Counted from the stretch's first letter, positions 1 through 8,374 are shown. The stretch is DNA of 39,649 nt from Candidatus Aminicenantes bacterium RBG_16_66_30 (GCA_001775715.1 MEYC01000040.1:20894-60542), one strand, 5' to 3'. The notes: generated by a model from the letters alone, not told the origin. A program made the numbers and translations.

Positions 1-293
1 AAGGTCATGTGGGTCGATTCCATGTTGTAGATGTGGGAGCGCTCCTCGACGATGACCTCTTCGAGGATGTTGGTCCACATTTTTACGGCGATCGAATTGG
101 CCATCGTCCCGGACGGGCAGAAGAGAGCCGCTTCCTTGCCCATGGTCTCGGCGGCCAGGGCCTCGAGCCTCTGGACGGTCGGATCGTCCCCCAGGACGTC
201 GTCCCCGACCACGGCGTCGGCCATGGCCTTCCTCATCTTCTCCGTCGGTTTGGTGACCGTATCGCTTCGAAAATCTGAATATCCTATCGTCAT
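1..293 (-). CDS. ltaE: Low-specificity L-threonine aldolase, N-terminal part (runs off the left edge)
   Basis: Reading the minus strand from an ATG at 293 gives an open frame to the window edge that begins [16 protein letters not shown] and continues with [17 protein letters not shown] and [17 protein letters not shown]. The DFRSDTVT start, the GDDVxGDDPTVxxLE segment and the [10 protein letters not shown] segment are hallmarks of the PLP-dependent threonine aldolase family, which cleaves L-threonine or allo-threonine to glycine and acetaldehyde in the cytoplasm. About 97 residues of a protein usually near 340 residues are present; the PLP lysine lies outside the window. The start is supported by a GGAGG ribosome-binding site 7-8 nt upstream and a TATAAT box behind it. 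The gene is divergent from the PASTA gene, so it is a separate transcription unit. Confidence is high for the family; the exact substrate preference cannot be told from this fragment. Confidence 0.9.
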   Translation of the reverse strand, partial: MTIGYSDFRSDTVTKPTEKMRKAMADAVVGDDVLGDDPTVQRLEALAAETMGKEAALFCPSGTMANSIAVKMWTNILEEVIVEERSHIYNMESTHMT

Positions 294-313
294 GATTTTG
301 CCTCCAAAGACTG

Positions 314-319
314 ATTATA
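314..319 (-). promoter_or_regulatory. -10 box of the threonine aldolase gene
   Basis: On the minus strand a perfect TATAAT lies 20 nt before the ATG, followed by TCTTTGGAGG, which carries the ribosome-binding site. No good -35 hexamer is visible at 16-18 nt spacing; the region upstream is AT-rich compared with the rest of the window. Confidence 0.55.
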
Positions 320-384
320 TTTTAAAGCTATATAAAATGGCGATGATTTTCTTTGGCCCCTCTGCGGCGGCAACGGTCCGGCCG

Positions 385-411
385 TTTACTATGTTCGAAA
401 TCTATGATAAT
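385..411 (+). promoter_or_regulatory. Weak candidate promoter for the PASTA-rpe-bamD unit
   Basis: In the AT-rich divergent gap, TTTACT (385-390) and GATAAT (406-411), or the overlapping TATGAT (403-408), could serve as -35 and -10 elements; the 15-nt spacing of the first pair is short. There is no strong Shine-Dalgarno before the ATG at 447. The location is right for the first promoter of the long plus-strand block, but the match is poor. Confidence 0.3.
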
Positions 412-446
412 AATGGATGTTGAATCTCAAGTTGTGAGCATCGCAG

Positions 447-1163
447 ATGGCGAAGAAATTTCTCTTTAATGCGGCTCTCTCTTCGCTCCTCTTCCTTATC
501 CTCTTCTTCCTGAGCGCCATCATCTTTTCGCAGGTCCTGCTCAAGAGCGAAGTCGTCACCGTCCCGGACCTCGTCGGCAGGACGGTCGCCCAGGCCAGGG
601 CGGAACTCGCGAAAAAAGACCTGTCCCTCGCCCAGAAGGGCACCGAACCGAGCGATCGTTTGGAAAAAGGCCTCATCGCCCGGCAGGACCCGGCGGCGGG
701 CTCGAGGATCCGCACCACGACGGTCATCCAGGTCCTGACGAGCTCGGGGAGCGGTGTCGTCCCGGTCCCCGACCTCGCCTCCAAGACCTTGGACGAAGCG
801 CTGACCCTTCTCCAGGCGGTCGGCCTGACGAAAGGCAAGTTGACCCAAGTGCACACGCCGAGACTCCCCGCCGGTCGGATTCTGGCCCAGAAACCGGAGC
901 CGGGCACGGTCGTGGAACGCAATTTCCCGGTCGGACTCCTCCTCAGCCAGGGAGACATCGACGACCGTTACATCATGCCCGACCTCATCGGCCTCAGGGC
1001 GGACGGCGTCATCGGCCGGCTCAACGCCCTGGGCTTCAGGATCGCCGACATCCGCTACGTCTATTACCCGCAGGCTCCGGCCGGCATCATCGTCAAGCAG
1101 GACCCGACCAACGGCTTCCGCGTCCAGAAAAGGAACCGCATCTCGCTCGAGGTCAGCCGCTGA
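447..1163 (+). CDS. Membrane-anchored protein with three PASTA domains
   Basis: A 238-residue protein with a short basic N-terminus, one transmembrane segment at about residues 10-32, and three consecutive PASTA modules (about 36-102, 105-175 and 178-238) recognisable by repeated (V/M)PDL starts and the xxG.I..Q.P..G pattern. PASTA domains bind peptidoglycan stem peptides or beta-lactam-like ligands and normally sit at the C-terminus of PknB-type kinases or PBPs; here no kinase or transpeptidase domain is attached, so this is a stand-alone periplasmic PASTA protein. It overlaps the rpe start by one base (TGATG), so the two are translationally coupled. In related bacteria such a gene often lies between rsmB/fmt and rpe; here it heads the unit. 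Function in envelope sensing or cell-wall binding is inferred. Confidence 0.85.
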   Translation: MAKKFLFNAALSSLLFLILFFLSAIIFSQVLLKSEVVTVPDLVGRTVAQARAELAKKDLSLAQKGTEPSDRLEKGLIARQDPAAGSRIRTTTVIQVLTSSGSGVVPVPDLASKTLDEALTLLQAVGLTKGKLTQVHTPRLPAGRILAQKPEPGTVVERNFPVGLLLSQGDIDDRYIMPDLIGLRADGVIGRLNALGFRIADIRYVYYPQAPAGIIVKQDPTNGFRVQKRNRISLEVSR

Positions 1164-1825
1164 TGATCCGCATCGCCCCGTCCATCCTCTCCGCGGATTT
1201 TGCGAGGCTCGGCGAAGCGGTCCGGCTCGCCGAAAAGGCCGGGGCGGACCTCATCCACGTCGACATCATGGACGGGCACTTCGTGCCCAACCTGACCCTC
1301 GGCCCCCAGCTCGTCGCGGCCATCCGCCGCGAGACGCGTCTGCCCATCGACGTCCACCTCATGGTCGAGAAGCCCCGCGAGTTCATCCCGCTCTTCCATG
1401 AGGCCGGAGCCGACTGGATCTCCATACATGTCGAGGCGACGGCCCATCTCCACAAGGACCTGAGCCTGATCCGAAGCCTCGGCCGGAAGGCCGGGGTCGC
1501 CCTCAACCCGGCGACCCCCATCGAGACGCTGACGGAGGTCCTTCACGAGCTCGATTTCGTGCTCATCATGTCGGTCGATCCCGGCTGGGGCAGCCAGTCC
1601 TTCATTCCCTCCTGCCGGGAGAAGATCCGGAAGCTCCGCGATCGGATCCGCGCCGAGAAGCTCCGGATCCCCATCGAGGTCGACGGCGGGATCAAGCTCG
1701 ACAACGTCGAGGACATCATCCGGGACGGATGCGAGATCGTCGTCGCCGGATCGGCCGTCTATGACGCCCCCGACCCCGCCGAGGCCGTCCGGAAACTCCA
1801 AGCGATCGCCAGGAAAATGTCATGA
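1163..1825 (+). CDS. rpe: Ribulose-phosphate 3-epimerase
   Basis: A 220-residue TIM-barrel enzyme of the usual length. It converts D-ribulose 5-phosphate to D-xylulose 5-phosphate in the non-oxidative pentose phosphate pathway. Family signatures are all present: the N-terminal IAPSILSADF, the metal-binding HVDIMDGHFVPN (His32, Asp34), DVHLMV (His65), the phosphate-loop region and VDGGI near residue 174. The flexible loop that is normally MSVNPGFGGQ reads MSVDPGWGSQSF, a mild variation. The ATG overlaps the TGA of the PASTA gene, and the 3' end overlaps bamD by 4 nt (ATGA), so all three genes are coupled. I see no internal promoter. Confidence 0.96.
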   Translation: MIRIAPSILSADFARLGEAVRLAEKAGADLIHVDIMDGHFVPNLTLGPQLVAAIRRETRLPIDVHLMVEKPREFIPLFHEAGADWISIHVEATAHLHKDLSLIRSLGRKAGVALNPATPIETLTEVLHELDFVLIMSVDPGWGSQSFIPSCREKIRKLRDRIRAEKLRIPIEVDGGIKLDNVEDIIRDGCEIVVAGSAVYDAPDPAEAVRKLQAIARKMS

Positions 1826-2682
1826 CAAAAACCGCCGCCCCGAGGACCGCCGCTCTCCTTCTCCCCTTCCTCGTCCTCGTCGCCCTCGCGCCGGGATGCC
1901 GGAAACAGACCGTCTCGCTCTCGCCCGACATGGCCTCCTCCGACGAGGCCCTCTACAAGATCGGCGAAGCGGAGATCAAGAGGGACATCGAGAAGGGCAT
2001 CCTCTACCTCCGCCAGGTCATCGATTCGTTCCCCAAGAGCTTCTATGCCCAGCGGGCCAAGATCCTCATCGCCGACGCCTATTTCCGCAAGGGCGATGAG
2101 AGCAACATGATCCTGGCCGCGGCCGAGTACAGGGAGTTCATCCGGACTTACCCCTATTCCCCTTCGGCCGCCTACAGCCAGTACCAGATCGCCATGACCT
2201 TCTACAAGAAGATGCTGAAGCCCGGGCGCGATCCCTCCAAGACGATCCAGGCCCTCGCGGAGTTCAAGAAGGTCCTGGCCGATTACCCCGCCAGCGATCA
2301 GGCCAAGCCCGCCCAGGAGAGGATCAAGGATTGTGAAGCGCGCCTGGCGGCTCACAACGCCGAGATCGCCATCGGGTATCATCGTCGCAAGGCCTACCGG
2401 GCGGCTCTCAGCCGCCTGGCCGAGGTCATGACGACCTATCCGGACTACTCCGAGCTGTACGAGATCTATTATTATCTCGGCGACTGCCATTTCATGATGA
2501 GGCAATACGACCAGGCCGTCCCCTTCTTCACCAAGGTCGTCACCGATTATTCGGGGAAGAAGGTGGCCAAGCTGGCCGCGGGAAGGCTGGAGGAGATCGA
2601 GAAGTTGAAGGCCGAGGCGGCGAAGAAGGCGGCCGAGACCGAGAAGCTGAAGACCGCACCGGCGGCCCCGAAAAAGAAATGA
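1822..2682 (+). CDS. bamD: Outer membrane assembly lipoprotein BamD (YfiO family)
   Basis: A 286-residue lipoprotein: hydrophobic signal segment at about residues 10-24, then a lipobox-like LAPGC with the lipidated Cys at 26. The rest is a TPR-like helical repeat. Residues about 85-150 carry the BamD-typical run with YREFIRTYP, then YQIAMTFYKKML, then RDPSKT and LAEFKKVLADYP. BamD is the essential lipoprotein partner of BamA in the machine that folds outer-membrane beta-barrels, acting at the inner face of the outer membrane. A lysine/alanine-rich tail (about 255-286) is low complexity. It overlaps rpe by 4 nt. The downstream beta-barrel gene may be a client, but that is only a neighbourhood inference. 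Confidence 0.9.
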   Translation: MTKTAAPRTAALLLPFLVLVALAPGCRKQTVSLSPDMASSDEALYKIGEAEIKRDIEKGILYLRQVIDSFPKSFYAQRAKILIADAYFRKGDESNMILAAAEYREFIRTYPYSPSAAYSQYQIAMTFYKKMLKPGRDPSKTIQALAEFKKVLADYPASDQAKPAQERIKDCEARLAAHNAEIAIGYHRRKAYRAALSRLAEVMTTYPDYSELYEIYYYLGDCHFMMRQYDQAVPFFTKVVTDYSGKKVAKLAAGRLEEIEKLKAEAAKKAAETEKLKTAPAAPKKK

Positions 2683-2708
2683 CCCCGGCGCATCTGGGAG
2701 GCTCTTTC

Positions 2709-3485
2709 ATGAGAGATCGGAGCGGGCGGACGAGGGGGGCCTGCATCCTGGTGGTCCTGGCCCTCCTGGCCCCGAGAGGGGCGTCGGCCGCCGAGCCGAA
2801 CATCAAGTCCATCGCGGCCGGGTTGAGCTACGAGCACTTCTCGCGCTCGGTCGTTTGGCCCGGCGACGGCGCGGCCTCTAAGATCCTGGCCCATAGGGTC
2901 TCGGCCAGGGTCGATATCGGCCTGGCCGGCGGGCTCGTCGTCCGGCTCGACGCGGGCCTCTCCCTCAACGACTTCTCGGGCCTGACCTTCGACGCCCTGC
3001 CCGTCAGCCTGGAGCTCGACGGCGATCCGATCCGGGGATTCGCGCTCGGCGCGGAGGTCACGGCCCCGCTGAAAAGATTGGGGGCCTTTGAGATCGGCGC
3101 GGCGGGCCGGTTCGTCTATTCCTTCGGGATGTCCAAGTCCTGGCCGCTCGAGGGTTTCGCCGTCGAGGGCGAGGCGACGGGCCAGCCGAGCTGGATGGAG
3201 ATCTCCGCCGGCCCCCGGGTCGCTTACCTCTCGACCGGCCGGATCGTCCCCTACGTCGAGGTGAGCGCCCGCATGTTCTGGGCCGGCTTCCGGATGTCGG
3301 AGACCCTGGGCGATCTCGGCGGCGAAGAGACGAAGAACGTCCGGGGGGACTTCGCTGTTTCCGTCGCCCTCGGGGCCGACATCCGGGTGACCGACCGGAT
3401 CTCCGTCAAGGCCAAGGCGGGGATCATGCCCGCCGCCGGCGGGGCGGGCGCTATGGTGTCCATCGGCGCCCTGTACGGCTTCTGA
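2709..3485 (+). CDS. Predicted outer-membrane beta-barrel protein of unknown function
   Basis: I chose the ATG at 2709, not the in-frame ATG at 2679 that overlaps the bamD stop, because 2709 is preceded by GGGAGG at 9 nt and gives a proper signal peptide (basic start, ILVVLALLAP core, cleavage near GASA-AEP). The mature part of about 230 residues alternates hydrophobic and polar residues in short strands separated by Gly/Asp turns, and ends in a terminal phenylalanine, as expected for a small outer-membrane barrel (OmpW or porin-like size). No specific family is recognised. It follows bamD directly, so it may be co-transcribed. Function is unknown; the barrel call is moderate confidence. Confidence 0.7.
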   Translation: MRDRSGRTRGACILVVLALLAPRGASAAEPNIKSIAAGLSYEHFSRSVVWPGDGAASKILAHRVSARVDIGLAGGLVVRLDAGLSLNDFSGLTFDALPVSLELDGDPIRGFALGAEVTAPLKRLGAFEIGAAGRFVYSFGMSKSWPLEGFAVEGEATGQPSWMEISAGPRVAYLSTGRIVPYVEVSARMFWAGFRMSETLGDLGGEETKNVRGDFAVSVALGADIRVTDRISVKAKAGIMPAAGGAGAMVSIGALYGF

Positions 3486-3500
3486 GGCAAGGAGGGGATC

Positions 3501-4871
3501 ATGTCGCGAGCGATCGTGGGAAGGCCCGGGAAGATCCTGGCGGCCTTCGCCGTTCTCCTTCTCGCCGGCTTCGGCGCGAGCGGCGGCGGCGCCGTCCGGA
3601 TCGTTAAGCGGATCGGCCCTCTTGTCCAGCGCCCCGCCAGCAGCCTTCGCGTCGAGCGCCCGGCCGTCCGCCGCCGGGGCCCCCGCTATTCGGCCGACCG
3701 GGTCCTCGTCCGCTTCCGGCCGGAGATCAGCGCCGTTTACGCCGAAGGGCTGCTCCTATCCTACGGTTTCCCGTCCGTCCGCCGCATCCCGGCGATCGGC
3801 GTTTACAGCGTCCGCACGGCGCCGGGCGTCTCCGTCGTGGAGACCTTGGCCATGCTCCGCCGGAACGGCGACGTCGAAGCCGCCAGGCCCGACTACCGGG
3901 CCCGTCTCGCCGACGTCCCCAACGACACCTATTTCCAGAGCTACCAGTACAGCCTCCGCAACCGCGGCGGCACCCTCAACCTCGGCGGCGGCCAGGTCTA
4001 CACAATAACCGCCGGCGCCGATATCAAGGCCGTGGAGGCCTGGGACGTGGCCAAGGGCGACGCGGAGGTTGTCATCGCCGTGCTCGATACCGGCGTCGAT
4101 ATGATGCACCCCGACCTCGCGGCCAAGATCGTCTCTTCCGGGCGCGACTTCGCCAACGACGACGACGACGCGATCGATGACCACTGGCACGGGACCCACG
4201 TCGCGGGGATCGCCGCGGCCAGTACGGGCAACGGCGCCGGCATCGCCGGGGTCGCCTGGAGCTGCGGCATCCTGCCGGTCAAGGTCGTGGACGAGAACGG
4301 CGACGGCTACTACAGCTGGATCATCGACGGCATCATCTGGGCGACGGACCAGGGCGCCGATGTCATCAACATCAGCCTCGGCGGGGAGGTCCCCGACCCC
4401 TTCCTCGAGGACGCCTGCCAATACGCCCACGACCATGGGGTCGTCATCGCCGCCGCGGCCGGGAACGACGCCGGCGGCGTCCTCTACCCGGCCGCCTACG
4501 ATGACACCGTCCTGGCCGTGGCCGCGAGCGACTACAACGACGCGATCGCCTCCTTCTCGAACTTCGGGCCCGAGGTCGACGTGGCCGCGCCGGGCGTCTG
4601 GATCCTCAGCCCCGCGCCGCTGAACTATGTCGGGGCGGGCCAGCTCCCCTACATCTTCGGCTCGGGCACGTCGGCGGCCGCGCCCCACGTCGCCGGCCTG
4701 GCCGCCCTCATCCGCAGTGTCAAGCCCGACCTCACGGCCGGCGAGATCATGATGATCGTCCGCTACACGGCCGACGACATCAACCGGACGGCCTTCCCCG
4801 GCCGGGACGACCACGCCGGCTACGGCCGGATCAACATGCGGCGGGCCCTCGTCCCCTATATCCTCGACTAG
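3501..4871 (+). CDS. Secreted subtilisin-like serine protease (peptidase S8)
   Basis: A 456-residue preproenzyme with an AAGGAGGGG ribosome-binding site before the ATG. Order: signal peptide (about 1-30), propeptide of the fervidolysin/thermitase type (about 60-135, with RVLVRFRPE and the VEAARPDYRA end), and the S8 catalytic domain (about 170-450). The catalytic triad is visible: Asp196 in AVLDTGVD, His230 in HGTHVAG, Ser391 in GSGTSAAAPHVAG, with an AAAAGND segment carrying the oxyanion asparagine. It would degrade proteins outside the cytoplasm, probably for nutrition or protein turnover. No C-terminal sorting or PKD domain is seen. It lies 15 nt after the barrel gene and 12 nt before recN, so it is probably co-transcribed although functionally unrelated to recN. 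Confidence 0.93.
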   Translation: MSRAIVGRPGKILAAFAVLLLAGFGASGGGAVRIVKRIGPLVQRPASSLRVERPAVRRRGPRYSADRVLVRFRPEISAVYAEGLLLSYGFPSVRRIPAIGVYSVRTAPGVSVVETLAMLRRNGDVEAARPDYRARLADVPNDTYFQSYQYSLRNRGGTLNLGGGQVYTITAGADIKAVEAWDVAKGDAEVVIAVLDTGVDMMHPDLAAKIVSSGRDFANDDDDAIDDHWHGTHVAGIAAASTGNGAGIAGVAWSCGILPVKVVDENGDGYYSWIIDGIIWATDQGADVINISLGGEVPDPFLEDACQYAHDHGVVIAAAAGNDAGGVLYPAAYDDTVLAVAASDYNDAIASFSNFGPEVDVAAPGVWILSPAPLNYVGAGQLPYIFGSGTSAAAPHVAGLAALIRSVKPDLTAGEIMMIVRYTADDINRTAFPGRDDHAGYGRINMRRALVPYILD

Positions 4872-4883
4872 ATCCGTGATGAC

Positions 4884-6575
4884 ATGATCAAGTTCCTGAG
4901 GATCAGGAATTTGGCCACGATCGAGGCGCTCGAGATCCGCCTCGACGGGGGATTTTCCATCCTCACGGGCGAAACGGGGGCCGGCAAGTCCATCATCATC
5001 GACGCCATCCGCCTTCTCCTCGGCGACAAGGCCTCGCCGGACCTCGTCCGGACCGGGGCGAAGGAGGCCGTCGTCGAGGCCGTCTTCGACGTCGCCGGCC
5101 GGCCCGTCGAGCTCTCCGGCCTGCCCGAGCCGGAGGACGGCGAGCTCCTCGTCCAGCGCTCGGTCACGGACCAGGGGACGGGCAAGGCCTTCGTCAACGG
5201 CGCCCTCGTCCCGGTCCGCCGGCTTCGCGAGCTCGGCGGCCAGCTCATCGACATTTACGGCCAGAACGACCACGTCTTCCTTCTCCACCTCGAGAACCAT
5301 CTCGGCTACCTCGACGAGGCCCTCGACACCCCCGGCCTCGTCGGGGGCACGGCCCGGGCGGCCCAGGAGCTCCGCCGCCTCCTCCAGGAGAAGCGCGCCC
5401 TCGAGGCGAAGGAGCGCGAACGCGAGGACCGGCTGGACTTCCTCGCCTACCAGCTCAAGGAGATCGAGGCGGCCGGGCTCAAGCCCGGCGAGGACGGGGC
5501 CCTCCTCCGCGAGCGCGAGATCATCAAGAACGCCGAGCGGATCGCCGGGCTCGTCGACAGGGCCCTCGACCTGGCCTACCTCGGCGAAGACGCGCTGATC
5601 CCCCGGCTGGCCCGGCTCCGCTCCGTGCTGGCCGACCTCGCCGCCTACGACGAAAGCTTCGGGGAATTCGGCGCCGGGTTCCAGGACGCGTCCATCCTGC
5701 TCCAGGAAGCCGCCGATTCGCTCGTCCGGTTCAAGGACCGCCGGGCCGCCGCGCCGGAGGACCCCGAAGCCGTCGAAGAGCGGCTGAGCGTCATCGAGAA
5801 GCTCAAGCGCAAGCACGGCGGAACGGTCGAGTCCGTCATCGCCCGCGGCGAGGCCCTCCGGGCCGAGAGGGCCGGGCTCGAGACGGGGCGTGAGCGGCTC
5901 CAGGAGCTCGAGGCCCTCATCGAGAGCCGGTTCAAAGAATACGCCGGGCTCGCCGCCCGACTCGGCGCGGCGCGGAAAAAGACAGCGGAGAAGCTGGCCC
6001 GGACGATCGAGAAGGAGATCGCCCTCCTCGGCATGACCAAGGCCCGCTTCGAGGTCCGGCTGGCGGAGGTCCGTCCGTCGCTCGATGATCCGGGCACGGT
6101 CCGCGACCAGGGGACGGAGGACGCGGAGTTCCTCCTCTCGCCCAATCCCGGCGAGGAGCTGCGACCCCTCCGGAGGATCGCGTCGGGCGGGGAGCTGTCG
6201 CGGATGATGCTGGCCCTCAAGTCCGCGGGCCAGGACACGGGGAGCCGAAAGACGCTTATCTTCGACGAGATCGACGCGGGGATCGGCGGCAAGACGGCGG
6301 AGTTCATCGCCCGAAAGCTCGGCCGGCTCGCGACACGTCACCAGGTCATCTGTATCACCCACCTGCCTCAGATCGCGTCGGCCGCCGCCCACCACTTCCA
6401 CGTCGATAAGCGCGTCGAGAACAAGCGGACCTATACCGGCGCGCGGAAGCTCGAACATAAAGACCGTGTCGAAGAGATCGCCCGCCTCATCGTTGGGAGC
6501 CGCCTGACCGATGCCTCCAGGCAGATCGCGCGCGAGATGCTCGACGCCGGCCTCGAAAAAGGAAGGACCCCATGA
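4884..6575 (+). CDS. recN: DNA repair ATPase RecN
   Basis: A 563-residue SMC-like ATPase of normal RecN length. The N-terminus reads MIKFLRIRNLATIEALEI, followed by Walker A GETGAGKS near residues 29-37, a central coiled-coil rich in Glu/Arg/Ala (about 150-380), the ABC signature ASGGELSRMML near 432 and Walker B TLIFDEIDAGIGG near 457, then the CITHLPQIA segment. RecN acts early in double-strand break repair by tethering DNA and supporting RecA. Only a weak ribosome-binding site precedes the ATG, which lies 12 nt after the protease stop, so translation may depend on upstream ribosomes. It overlaps the next gene by 4 nt (ATGA). Confidence 0.96.
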   Translation: MIKFLRIRNLATIEALEIRLDGGFSILTGETGAGKSIIIDAIRLLLGDKASPDLVRTGAKEAVVEAVFDVAGRPVELSGLPEPEDGELLVQRSVTDQGTGKAFVNGALVPVRRLRELGGQLIDIYGQNDHVFLLHLENHLGYLDEALDTPGLVGGTARAAQELRRLLQEKRALEAKEREREDRLDFLAYQLKEIEAAGLKPGEDGALLREREIIKNAERIAGLVDRALDLAYLGEDALIPRLARLRSVLADLAAYDESFGEFGAGFQDASILLQEAADSLVRFKDRRAAAPEDPEAVEERLSVIEKLKRKHGGTVESVIARGEALRAERAGLETGRERLQELEALIESRFKEYAGLAARLGAARKKTAEKLARTIEKEIALLGMTKARFEVRLAEVRPSLDDPGTVRDQGTEDAEFLLSPNPGEELRPLRRIASGGELSRMMLALKSAGQDTGSRKTLIFDEIDAGIGGKTAEFIARKLGRLATRHQVICITHLPQIASAAAHHFHVDKRVENKRTYTGARKLEHKDRVEEIARLIVGSRLTDASRQIAREMLDAGLEKGRTP

Positions 6576-7006
6576 GCAAGCCCGACCTGGCCGTCTGCCT
6601 GTTCCGCCAAGGCTTCAGCTGTTCCCAGGCCGTCGCCGCGGCCTTCGCGCCCGATCTCGGTCTCGACCGAGACACCGCCCTGCGCGTCTCCCAGCCGTTC
6701 GGCGGCGGCATCGCCCGGAGGGCCGACTGGTGCGGCGCGCTCACCGGGGCCTTCCTGGTCATCGGGCTCAAGTACGGCCGCGTCCGGGCCGAGGACGCCG
6801 CCGCCCGGGACAGGACTTACGCCCTCGTCAACGAGTTCATCGGACGCTTCACGGCCCGCACCGGCCATGTCAAGTGCCTGGACCTGCTCGGATGCGACAT
6901 CGGGACGCCCGAAGGGATGAAGCAGGCCGAAGCCCGGAAGCTCCATCAGACGAAGTGCGAGGATTTCGTCCGGGACGCGGCCGCGCTCCTCGAAGAGCTT
7001 TTATGA
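6572..7006 (+). CDS. C_GCAxxG_C_C family protein (probable redox or metal protein)
   Basis: A 144-residue protein with the cysteine pattern that names this family: Cys17 in GFSCSQAV, Cys54 in DWCGALTGA, Cys102 and Cys108 in CLDLLGC, and Cys129 in KCEDFV. The glycine-rich PFGGGI segment before Cys54 is also typical. Members are small, often encoded near redox or tRNA-modification genes, and are suspected to bind a metal or Fe-S cluster, but no member has a settled role to my knowledge. It is locked between recN and miaB by overlaps at both ends (ATGA with recN, ATGA with miaB), so it is made from the same message. A link to the Fe-S enzyme MiaB is a guess from position. Confidence 0.85.
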   Translation: MSKPDLAVCLFRQGFSCSQAVAAAFAPDLGLDRDTALRVSQPFGGGIARRADWCGALTGAFLVIGLKYGRVRAEDAAARDRTYALVNEFIGRFTARTGHVKCLDLLGCDIGTPEGMKQAEARKLHQTKCEDFVRDAAALLEELL

Positions 7007-8322
7007 CCGTTTCGCTCTGCGGCCGCAAGGTCTTTGTCCGGACCTTCGGCTGCCAGATGAACGAGAACGACTCCGAGCACATCGCCGGCGTCCTGCTCCG
7101 GGCCGGGGCCGTCCGGACGGACCGCCCCGAGTCGGCCGACGTCGTCATCGTCAACACGTGCGCCGTCCGCCGGAAATCCGAGGAGAAGCTCTACTCGTAC
7201 CTCGGCCGGCTCTCCCGCCTCAAGAGGAAGCGGCCGTTCGTCCTGGGCGTCGCCGGGTGCGTCGCCCAGGTCCGGAAGGCCGATCTCCTGACGAAGCTCC
7301 CGTTCGTCGACGTCGTCGTCGGCCCGGACGGATATCCCGACCTCCCCGAGCTCGTCGTCCGGGCCGCCGAGGCGCCCGAGGTCCGGACCGAGCTCGGCCC
7401 GGTCTGGCGCGAGATCGGGGCCGAAGCGACGGCCCGGGAGAATCCCTGGAGCGCCTTCGTCCCGGTCATGGAGGGGTGCGACAACTATTGCGCCTACTGC
7501 ATCGTCCCGTTCAGCCGCGGCCGGGAGAAGTTCCGGCCCCTCGCGAACATCCTGGCCGAAGTCCGCGCCGCCGCGGCGGCCGGCGCCCTGGAGATCCAGC
7601 TCCTGGGACAGAACGTAAACGCCTACCGCGATCCGGGATCGGGCCTCGGCTTCGCCGGGCTGCTCGACGCGGTCGCGGCCGTTCCCGGACCCGCATGGAT
7701 CCGCTTCATCACCTCCCATCCCAAGAGCTTCGGCGACGACATCGTCCGGGCGATGGCCGCGAGCCCGAAGGTCTGCCGCGCCCTCCACCTGCCCCTGCAG
7801 TCCGGCTCGACGCCCGTTCTCGGGCGAATGAACCGGGGTTATACCTGCGAGGGGTATCTCGGCCTGGTCGCCCGGCTGAAGGAGAGCGTTCCCGGGACCC
7901 TCCTGACGACGGACATCATCGTCGGTTTCCCCGGCGAGACGGAAGACGATTTCCAGAGGACGTGCGACGTCCTCCGCGAGGTCCGCTACGCCGGCATCTT
8001 CTCGTTCCGTTACTCGCCCCGCCCCCTGACCGCGGCGGCCGACATCCCCGACGATATCCCCCTCGAGGTCAAGCGGCGCCGACTGGTCGAGCTCCAGGCC
8101 CTCCAAAAGACGATCCAGGTCGAGGCGAACCGCGCGTTCGTCGGGCGCGACCTCCGCGTCCTCGCCACCGGGCCGAGCCCCAAAGGCGCGGGCCGATTCT
8201 CCGGGCGGACGGAGGGGAACCTCGTCGTCAACTTCGATGCCCCCACCGATCCGACCGGGCGCTTCCTCACGGTCCGCATCACCGGCTCCGGACCGTATAG
8301 CCTTCACGGGACCGCCGTCTGA
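7003..8322 (+). CDS. miaB: tRNA-2-methylthio-N6-isopentenyladenosine(37) methylthiotransferase MiaB
   Basis: The ATG at 7003 overlaps the preceding stop and begins MTVSLCGRKVFVRTFGCQMN, giving 439 residues; the same frame is open further upstream but that stretch is antisense-like filler. MiaB adds the methylthio group to i6A37 of tRNAs reading UNN codons. The auxiliary-cluster cysteines are Cys17 (GCQMN), Cys53 (NTCAV) and Cys86 (GCVAQ). The radical SAM triad is Cys159-xxx-Cys163-xx-Cys166 (CDNYCAYC). LLGQNVNAY, HLPLQSGS and TDIIVGFPGET follow, and a TRAM domain lies at about 375-435. It ends the first plus-strand block; a 13-bp palindrome begins 3 nt after its stop. Confidence 0.95.
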   Translation: MTVSLCGRKVFVRTFGCQMNENDSEHIAGVLLRAGAVRTDRPESADVVIVNTCAVRRKSEEKLYSYLGRLSRLKRKRPFVLGVAGCVAQVRKADLLTKLPFVDVVVGPDGYPDLPELVVRAAEAPEVRTELGPVWREIGAEATARENPWSAFVPVMEGCDNYCAYCIVPFSRGREKFRPLANILAEVRAAAAAGALEIQLLGQNVNAYRDPGSGLGFAGLLDAVAAVPGPAWIRFITSHPKSFGDDIVRAMAASPKVCRALHLPLQSGSTPVLGRMNRGYTCEGYLGLVARLKESVPGTLLTTDIIVGFPGETEDDFQRTCDVLREVRYAGIFSFRYSPRPLTAAADIPDDIPLEVKRRRLVELQALQKTIQVEANRAFVGRDLRVLATGPSPKGAGRFSGRTEGNLVVNFDAPTDPTGRFLTVRITGSGPYSLHGTAV

Positions 8323-8324
8323 GA

Positions 8325-8337
8325 GGGGACGGTCCCC
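8325..8337. repeat. Short palindrome GGGGAC-G-GTCCCC after miaB
   Basis: A perfect 6-bp inverted repeat around one base, starting 3 nt after the miaB stop and 9 nt before the nusA -35 box. The same GGGAC-N-GTCCC core occurs twice after fmt, and its outer half matches the ends of the longer palindromes at 29956-30186. It could be a member of a dispersed palindromic repeat family or a weak terminator; there is no T-tract. Confidence 0.6.
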
Positions 8338-8345
8338 GAGGTGCG

Positions 8346-8374
8346 TTGCCTTTTTGCCTGGATTCCGATATAAT
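8346..8374 (+). promoter_or_regulatory. Sigma70-type promoter of the nusA-infB operon
   Basis: TTGCCT (8346-8351), a 17-nt spacer and a perfect TATAAT (8369-8374), with the nusA ATG about 43 nt further on. The predicted leader of about 35 nt holds no recognisable riboswitch. The Shine-Dalgarno before nusA is weak. Confidence 0.75.

Noticed and set aside
2679-2708. Alternative start at 2679 for the barrel protein, overlapping the bamD stop
   Set aside because: It would add ten residues before the signal peptide, while 2709 has a GGGAGG ribosome-binding site and a normal signal peptide.
3756-6458. A 900-codon open frame on the minus strand opposite the protease and recN
   Set aside because: It spans two well-supported genes and the border between them, and has no family motif. 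Its translation is Asp/Glu/Gly/Arg/Val-rich, the usual mirror of high-GC genes with C/G third positions.
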